From Bacillota bacterium (GTDB taxonomy: Bacteria > Bacillota > Clostridia > Tissierellales > Peptoniphilaceae), in assembly GCA_023443025.1 (NCBI GenBank), contig JAEZWM010000049.1, forward strand, positions 62,001 through 126,000: 64,000 nt of DNA, written 5' to 3'. This document shows positions 59,738 to 64,000 of this stretch, piece by piece. The position numbers and the translations under genes were made by a program. Every line of letters begins with the position of its first letter. Position 1 is the first letter of the stretch. The notes below the pieces were generated by a model that was not told where the DNA came from, ran no database searches, and was given only the letters and a program-made list of their open reading frames with translations.

Positions 59738-61417
59738 ATGTTACAGGAAATCTTTATATCAAATTTTGCTATTATTGAAAGTACTAGTGTAACCTTTAAT
59801 AATGGTTTAAATATAATTACAGGAGAAACAGGTGCAGGTAAATCTATAATCATAGAAGCGATAGAGCTTCTTCTTGGTTCAAGAGCAAATAAAGACTTAG
59901 TAGGCAAATACTCGAATAAAGCAATTATTGAAGGAGTATTCAGTTTTAGTCAAGAGGTTTTAAAGAGTATAGATTTAGAATTTGGTATCGAGATAGAAGA
60001 CGATTATTTGATAGTAACGAGAGAAATCTATGCTAATGGTAGATCTGTCGTCCGTATAAACGGTAGGCAAACCAGTTTAGCCGTAATAAAAGATATAATG
60101 GATAAGTCTATAGATCTTTTATCACAAAATAGTAGCCATTTTTTATTGGATAAGAAGAACTATATTTCAATTATAGATTCAGTATCTGATAAGGTTATAA
60201 CTGATAAACTAAAACATCTTAATAAACTAATTGAAAATAGAAATAAAATACAAAATGATATAATCACTCTAGATATTGATTCTTCTGAGCTTAAAAGAAA
60301 TATAGATATCTTAGAGTATCAAATAAATGAAATTGAATCATTTGGACTTGATAAAATAAATGAAGAAGAGTTAAGTACCCAGCATAAAAAACTTTCAAAT
60401 GCTGTGAACATCATAAAGAACATTGATAAGGTTAAATCTAGTTTTTCCACCACTGATTACTCCGAAGCTGATATAAGTACAATATTAGCAAAAGCAAATG
60501 GATATCTCAATTCTATTGTAAAGTATGATGACACGGTAAGTCATTTGATTAGTTACTTAAATGATATTGAATCAATGGTATCAGATTTTAGATCTGAACT
60601 AGTGGCATATTCTGAAACTATAGATAATGATGAAGAAAAACTATATGAACTGGATTCAGTAATTACAAATTTAGAAAATTTAAAAAGAAAATATGGCGAA
60701 ACTATTGAAGAGATCTTAGAGTTTCAACTAACTGCAAAAGATGAATTGGAGTTCTTTCTTAATAAAGATGAACTGCTGATAAATCTAAAAAATAAAATGC
60801 AAGTAGTTGAATTAGAAATAGAAAATATTGCAAATGACATTACTGAGTTAAGGAGAATTGGAGCAAAAAAACTAGAGAATAGACTAAGTAACGAAATAAA
60901 ATTACTTAATTTTTCTAATAATCAAATAAATATTAAATTAAGTTCAAAAGGTATTGTCGATAAACTTGGACAAGATGAAGTAAACTTTTTGGTCTCATTT
61001 AATCTTGGTCAAGACTTAAAACCTCTACACGAAGTAGCTTCTGGTGGAGAGTTATCAAGGTTTTTACTGGCATTAAAAATCGTCAGTTCATCAGATGATG
61101 ATATTGACACTTTAATTTTTGATGAAGTAGACACCGGAATTAGTGGTATTACAGCTCAAGTAGTTGGAGAGGTAATAAATAGGTTAGCAAATAATTACCA
61201 AATAATACTTGTAACTCACTTACCACAGATTGCCGTTAGAGGGAATCACCATATACTAATAGATAAATATGTGGAAGAAGGTAAGAGTAAAACAAATTTA
61301 AAAATATTATCAGTCGATCAAAGAGTGAAAGAAATTGCGAGACTTATCGGTGGTAAAAACATAACTAAAAATGTAATAGAGAGTGCAAAAGAACAACTTA
61401 AAAATGCCTCATTATAG
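59738..61417 (+). CDS. recN: DNA repair protein RecN
   Basis: RecN is an SMC-like ATPase needed for double-strand break repair. The 559-residue protein has Walker A ITGETGAGKSIIIEAIELLLG, a coiled coil from about 150 to 370, the signature VASGGELSRFLLALKIV, and Walker B TLIFDEVDTGISG followed by VTHLPQIA. It follows argR by one base. The length is standard. Confidence 0.96.
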   Translation: MLQEIFISNFAIIESTSVTFNNGLNIITGETGAGKSIIIEAIELLLGSRANKDLVGKYSNKAIIEGVFSFSQEVLKSIDLEFGIEIEDDYLIVTREIYANGRSVVRINGRQTSLAVIKDIMDKSIDLLSQNSSHFLLDKKNYISIIDSVSDKVITDKLKHLNKLIENRNKIQNDIITLDIDSSELKRNIDILEYQINEIESFGLDKINEEELSTQHKKLSNAVNIIKNIDKVKSSFSTTDYSEADISTILAKANGYLNSIVKYDDTVSHLISYLNDIESMVSDFRSELVAYSETIDNDEEKLYELDSVITNLENLKRKYGETIEEILEFQLTAKDELEFFLNKDELLINLKNKMQVVELEIENIANDITELRRIGAKKLENRLSNEIKLLNFSNNQINIKLSSKGIVDKLGQDEVNFLVSFNLGQDLKPLHEVASGGELSRFLLALKIVSSSDDDIDTLIFDEVDTGISGITAQVVGEVINRLANNYQIILVTHLPQIAVRGNHHILIDKYVEEGKSKTNLKILSVDQRVKEIARLIGGKNITKNVIESAKEQLKNASL

Positions 61418-61431
61418 ATTAAGGAGTAATT

Positions 61432-61980
61432 ATGTATTACGAAGAAAAAACTATGAAGTCTGAAAGAGTATATGAGGGAAGAATATTGAATCTACGAGTC
61501 GATACAGTAGAACTTCCTAATAGAAAATACTCGAGAAGAGAAATTGTTGAACATGGAAGTAGTGTTATGATTATTCCCGTTCTACAGGATGATTCGGTTC
61601 TAATGGTCAAACAATATAGAAAAGCAATAGACAAAGTAGTATTGGAATTTCCAGCCGGTTTGATAGAATCAGGCGAAGACCCAAAGGAGGCTGCTCTTAG
61701 AGAACTACAGGAAGAAGTAGGAGTAGCTGCAAAAAAAATAGATTATCTTTATGATTTCTATACCTCTCCAGGATTTACTAACGAGAGAATAAATGTATTT
61801 ATAGCAAGTGATCTTTATGATTCAGACCTAAGTTGTGACGAGGATGAGTTTTTAGAAATCGTAAAAGTTAAAATTGAAGATTTAATTGATATGCTTCATA
61901 ATTATGAAATAAATGATGCAAAATCGATAATTGCTGCTCAGTATTTAGAAAATTTAAGGATACTTGAAAATGTTAAGTAA
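61432..61980 (+). CDS. ADP-ribose pyrophosphatase-type NUDIX hydrolase
   Basis: The enzyme hydrolyses ADP-ribose and similar nucleoside diphosphate compounds. The 182-residue protein carries the full NUDIX box GLIESGEDPKEAALRELQEEVG and the ADP-ribose-type SPGFTNERINVFIA after it. LEFPAG before the box is also typical. GGAG precedes ATG 61432. It follows recN by 14 bases and overlaps the M50 gene by 11 bases. Confidence 0.93.
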   Translation: MYYEEKTMKSERVYEGRILNLRVDTVELPNRKYSRREIVEHGSSVMIIPVLQDDSVLMVKQYRKAIDKVVLEFPAGLIESGEDPKEAALRELQEEVGVAAKKIDYLYDFYTSPGFTNERINVFIASDLYDSDLSCDEDEFLEIVKVKIEDLIDMLHNYEINDAKSIIAAQYLENLRILENVK

Positions 61981-62599
61981 TATGAATTTAGAAACAATAA
62001 TAGTTACGGTCATTGCATTGTTGACCACTATAGTATTACATGAGTTAGCTCATGGATACACCGCGTTACTATTGGGCGATGATACTGCTCAAAAAATGGG
62101 GAGATTGACCTTTAACCCCATCGCACATATTAATTTGCCCGGAATGATTTCACTTTTTTTATTTAGATTTGGCTGGGCTAACCCCGTTCCAATTAACTTT
62201 AATAAATTACGTAAAAAAAGATTGGGTATTTTTTTGGTGTCTATAGCAGGAATATCTGTGAATTTATTTGTAGCTTTCCTGTCATCTTTTGGTTATGTGT
62301 ATACTGTATATAAAAATATGGATCCTTTTTTTGTAAATCTTTTTTTTATGTTATTAGTGTATAATATATCTTTTGCGGTGTTTAATTTACTACCTCTACC
62401 GCCACTTGATGGTTCTAAGCTTGTTATTACACTTTTCCCTTATAAAGTGCAATATGCTTTTTATAAATATGAAAGATATTTTTATTTTATATTGTTAATA
62501 CTAGTATTTTCTAGAATTATCAATGATGTAATATCCCCAATCATACAGACTATCTATACATTATTCGTAAATAACGCAGCTAGGTTAATTTTTAGATGA
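61970..62599 (+). CDS. site-2-protease-type membrane metalloprotease (M50)
   Basis: The 209-residue membrane protein has the metal site LHELAHGYTALLLGDD near the N-terminus, NPIAHINLPGMISL, and NLLPLPPLDGSKLV with the third ligand Asp. About five hydrophobic helices are visible. The compact form resembles the YwhC/Rip family of rhomboid-like regulated proteases without PDZ or CBS domains. Three in-frame starts (61964, 61970, 61982) are possible. It overlaps the NUDIX gene and scpA by a few bases, an order also seen in other Firmicutes. Substrate unknown. Confidence 0.9.
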   Translation: MLSNMNLETIIVTVIALLTTIVLHELAHGYTALLLGDDTAQKMGRLTFNPIAHINLPGMISLFLFRFGWANPVPINFNKLRKKRLGIFLVSIAGISVNLFVAFLSSFGYVYTVYKNMDPFFVNLFFMLLVYNISFAVFNLLPLPPLDGSKLVITLFPYKVQYAFYKYERYFYFILLILVFSRIINDVISPIIQTIYTLFVNNAARLIFR

Positions 62600-63294
62600 T
62601 AGAGATCAATTTAGAAAAATATGAAGGTCCAATGGATCTTTTATTAAAGTTAATCGAAAAGAATAAGATCAATATTTATGATATTCCAATAAAAGAAATT
62701 ACTGAACAATACATTGCATACATCGAGATTATGGATACTGATGCAGAAAACATAGCGGAATTTATAGTTATGGCATCAACCCTTTTAGAAATTAAATCCA
62801 AAATGTTAATACCTAATTTTGATGAAGATTTAGAAGAAGACCCGAGGGAAGAACTAGTTCAAAAGATTTTGGAGTATAAAAGAATCAAAATTGCAAGTAA
62901 ATTCTTGTCTGAACTTAGAGAAGAATCAAGCAAATCTATACCAAAACTAAGAGAAGAAGTTATTGAAGTTCAATCAGTAAATATAAATCTAGGTGAAGAT
63001 ATAGATATTTTATCAAAGATATTTATTAGTCTTCTTGAAAAGACACTTGAAGATGATGAAATATATTTTGAACACGATATTATTAATAGAGATGAATATC
63101 CTGTAGAGGAATGTATTAATGAAATAAGAATCAAACTACACAATACAAAAAGATCTTCAATAAGATCACTATTGAGTAATAACTTTAGCAGACAAGAGGT
63201 TATTACCGTTTTTATTGCTGTTTTGGAACTAATTAGACAATCTATAATCATAGCTTATCAAGCTGAAGATGATATATATTTGGAGTACAAATAG
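62596..63294 (+). CDS. scpA: segregation and condensation protein A
   Basis: ScpA is the kleisin of the SMC-ScpAB condensin complex. The 232-residue protein opens INLEKYEGPMDLLLKLIEKNKINIYDIPI, has the family AEFIVMASTLLEIKSKMLIP helix, and ends with the winged helix SRQEVITVFIAVLELIRQ. Its start overlaps the M50 gene by 4 bases and scpB starts right after its stop, as expected for the complex. Confidence 0.95.
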   Translation: MIEINLEKYEGPMDLLLKLIEKNKINIYDIPIKEITEQYIAYIEIMDTDAENIAEFIVMASTLLEIKSKMLIPNFDEDLEEDPREELVQKILEYKRIKIASKFLSELREESSKSIPKLREEVIEVQSVNINLGEDIDILSKIFISLLEKTLEDDEIYFEHDIINRDEYPVEECINEIRIKLHNTKRSSIRSLLSNNFSRQEVITVFIAVLELIRQSIIIAYQAEDDIYLEYK

Positions 63295-63846
63295 ATGAAT
63301 GAAAAACAATATAAGTCAATAATTGAATCCTTGCTTTTTTTTTGGGGAGACCCATTGTCAATAAATGCAATATCTGAAATCTTGGAAATAGACGAAAAAC
63401 TCACTTCCAAACTAATACATGAGCTTATCAATGAATTTAATAGCGCTCAAAGAGGCATTAGAATAAAAAAAATTAATCAAAGTTTTCAGTTTGTTACAGC
63501 TGCCGAATCCAACAATTATATAAAAAAACTGGTTATTAATGAGGATGAAAAACAGCTAACTAATTCAACAATGGAAACATTATCAATTATAGCTTATAAA
63601 CAGCCGGTAACAAGAATCGAAATCGACTCTATAAGGGGAGTAAAAAGCAATAGTAGTATAAATACATTATTAAATAGGGGACTAATAAAGGAATTAGGTA
63701 AATTAGACAGAATAGGTAGACCTATAATATATGGTACTACTGATGAATTTTTGAGAGTTTTTGGACTTGAAAAAATTGAGATGCTTCCTAAATTGAATGA
63801 AATTGATGAGCTTATAAAGGAAAGTGCTGATAATGAGACTGAATAA
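63295..63846 (+). CDS. scpB: segregation and condensation protein B
   Basis: ScpB binds ScpA as a dimer. The 183-residue protein has two winged-helix domains: IIESLLFFWGDPLSINAISEIL in the first, and the ETLSIIAYKQPVTRIEIDSIRGV and RPIIYGTTDEFLRVFGL signature in the second. It starts one base after scpA and overlaps the next gene by 14 bases. Confidence 0.95.
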   Translation: MNEKQYKSIIESLLFFWGDPLSINAISEILEIDEKLTSKLIHELINEFNSAQRGIRIKKINQSFQFVTAAESNNYIKKLVINEDEKQLTNSTMETLSIIAYKQPVTRIEIDSIRGVKSNSSINTLLNRGLIKELGKLDRIGRPIIYGTTDEFLRVFGLEKIEMLPKLNEIDELIKESADNETE

Positions 63847-64000
63847 ATTTATTTCTAGATCCGGATTTTGCTCGAGAAGAAAAGCTGACGAATTTATTTT
63901 TAGCGGGAATGTAACAGTTGATGGAGAAGTATGTACCAATCCTGCAATTAAAGTCAGTGATGACAATATTGTAATGGTTCTAGGTAAAAGAGTTAGTGCT
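63833..64000 (+). CDS. rluB: RsuA/RluB-family pseudouridine synthase, 5' part
   Basis: The gene runs off the right edge with 56 codons visible. MRLNKFISRSGFCSRRKADEF is the S4 RNA-binding domain opening of RluB/RsuA enzymes, with GNVTVDGEVCTNPAIKV following. The catalytic part is outside the window. The order scpA-scpB-rluB is the Firmicute one. The start ATG lies inside the scpB end. It makes a pseudouridine in 23S rRNA if it is RluB. Confidence 0.85.
   Translation, partial: MRLNKFISRSGFCSRRKADEFIFSGNVTVDGEVCTNPAIKVSDDNIVMVLGKRVSA

Overview
The window is an AT-rich stretch of core bacterial chromosome from a low-GC Gram-positive anaerobe, most likely a Clostridia/Tissierellia lineage (Peptoniphilaceae-like; the genus is not claimed). 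The reasons are GAGGTG-type ribosome binding sites with frequent TTG/GTG starts, a T-box leader before valS, a PyrR-type leader before pyrB, a PASTA kinase/PP2C pair in the classical Firmicute order (rlmN-prpC-prkC-rsgA-rpe-thiN), pyruvate phosphate dikinase with its regulator, and clostridial families such as DUF3787 and the CD1247 N-terminal domain. I saw no transposase, integrase, prophage or CRISPR array.

Layout. 1-5359: end of rlmN, Ser/Thr phosphatase and kinase, RsgA, Rpe, ThiN. 5390-10724: a palindrome-marked promoter, a YitT-family membrane protein, methylglyoxal synthase with no canonical start codon (it fits an ATC start), then an nqrBCDEF cluster (sodium-pumping NADH dehydrogenase type) with no nqrA and no rnfB/rnfC, closed by a terminator. 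10764-16087: RNA-binding CvfB-like protein, parvulin, DUF1292, HAD phosphatase, PrxQ, radical SAM protein and two small unknowns. 16116-23763: a truncated MltG-like membrane protein, pseudouridine synthase, TGS-uridine kinase fusion, glucokinase, and a two-component system followed by a lipoprotein. 23786-24778 (minus): GIY-YIG protein, RecX and a 28-residue membrane microprotein.

24947-32818: an unknown protein, YdbC-like protein, cobU-cobS-cobC (nucleotide loop assembly), a patatin-like protein whose active site looks dismantled, a YhaO/YhaN (SbcD/SbcC-like) pair, a metallophosphoesterase and a CYTH protein. 32857-39684: DUF3787 protein, HAD phosphatase and a complete pyrBICFKDE operon for UMP synthesis behind a PyrR-type leader hairpin. 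39692-46152: a second two-component system (minus), UppP (plus), PpdK and its regulatory kinase/phosphatase (minus). 46259-52458: T-box-valS, folC, a 50-residue membrane protein, hpt, CPBP protease, cold shock protein. 52482-53102: terminators, tRNA-Gly and tRNA-Cys on the minus strand, a heptamer repeat and two overlapping opposed promoters. 53103-64000: DUF6873-like protein, hisS, efp, CD1247-like protein, then asp23-nusB-xseAB-ispA-argR-recN-nudix, a site-2-type protease, scpA-scpB and the start of rluB.

The most unusual items are the NqrA-less Nqr cluster, the ATC-start methylglyoxal synthase just upstream of it, the probable patatin pseudoenzyme, two small membrane proteins too short for usual gene calling, and the PyrR-type leader without an evident terminator. 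Product calls rest on motif and family recognition by eye; no database search was run.
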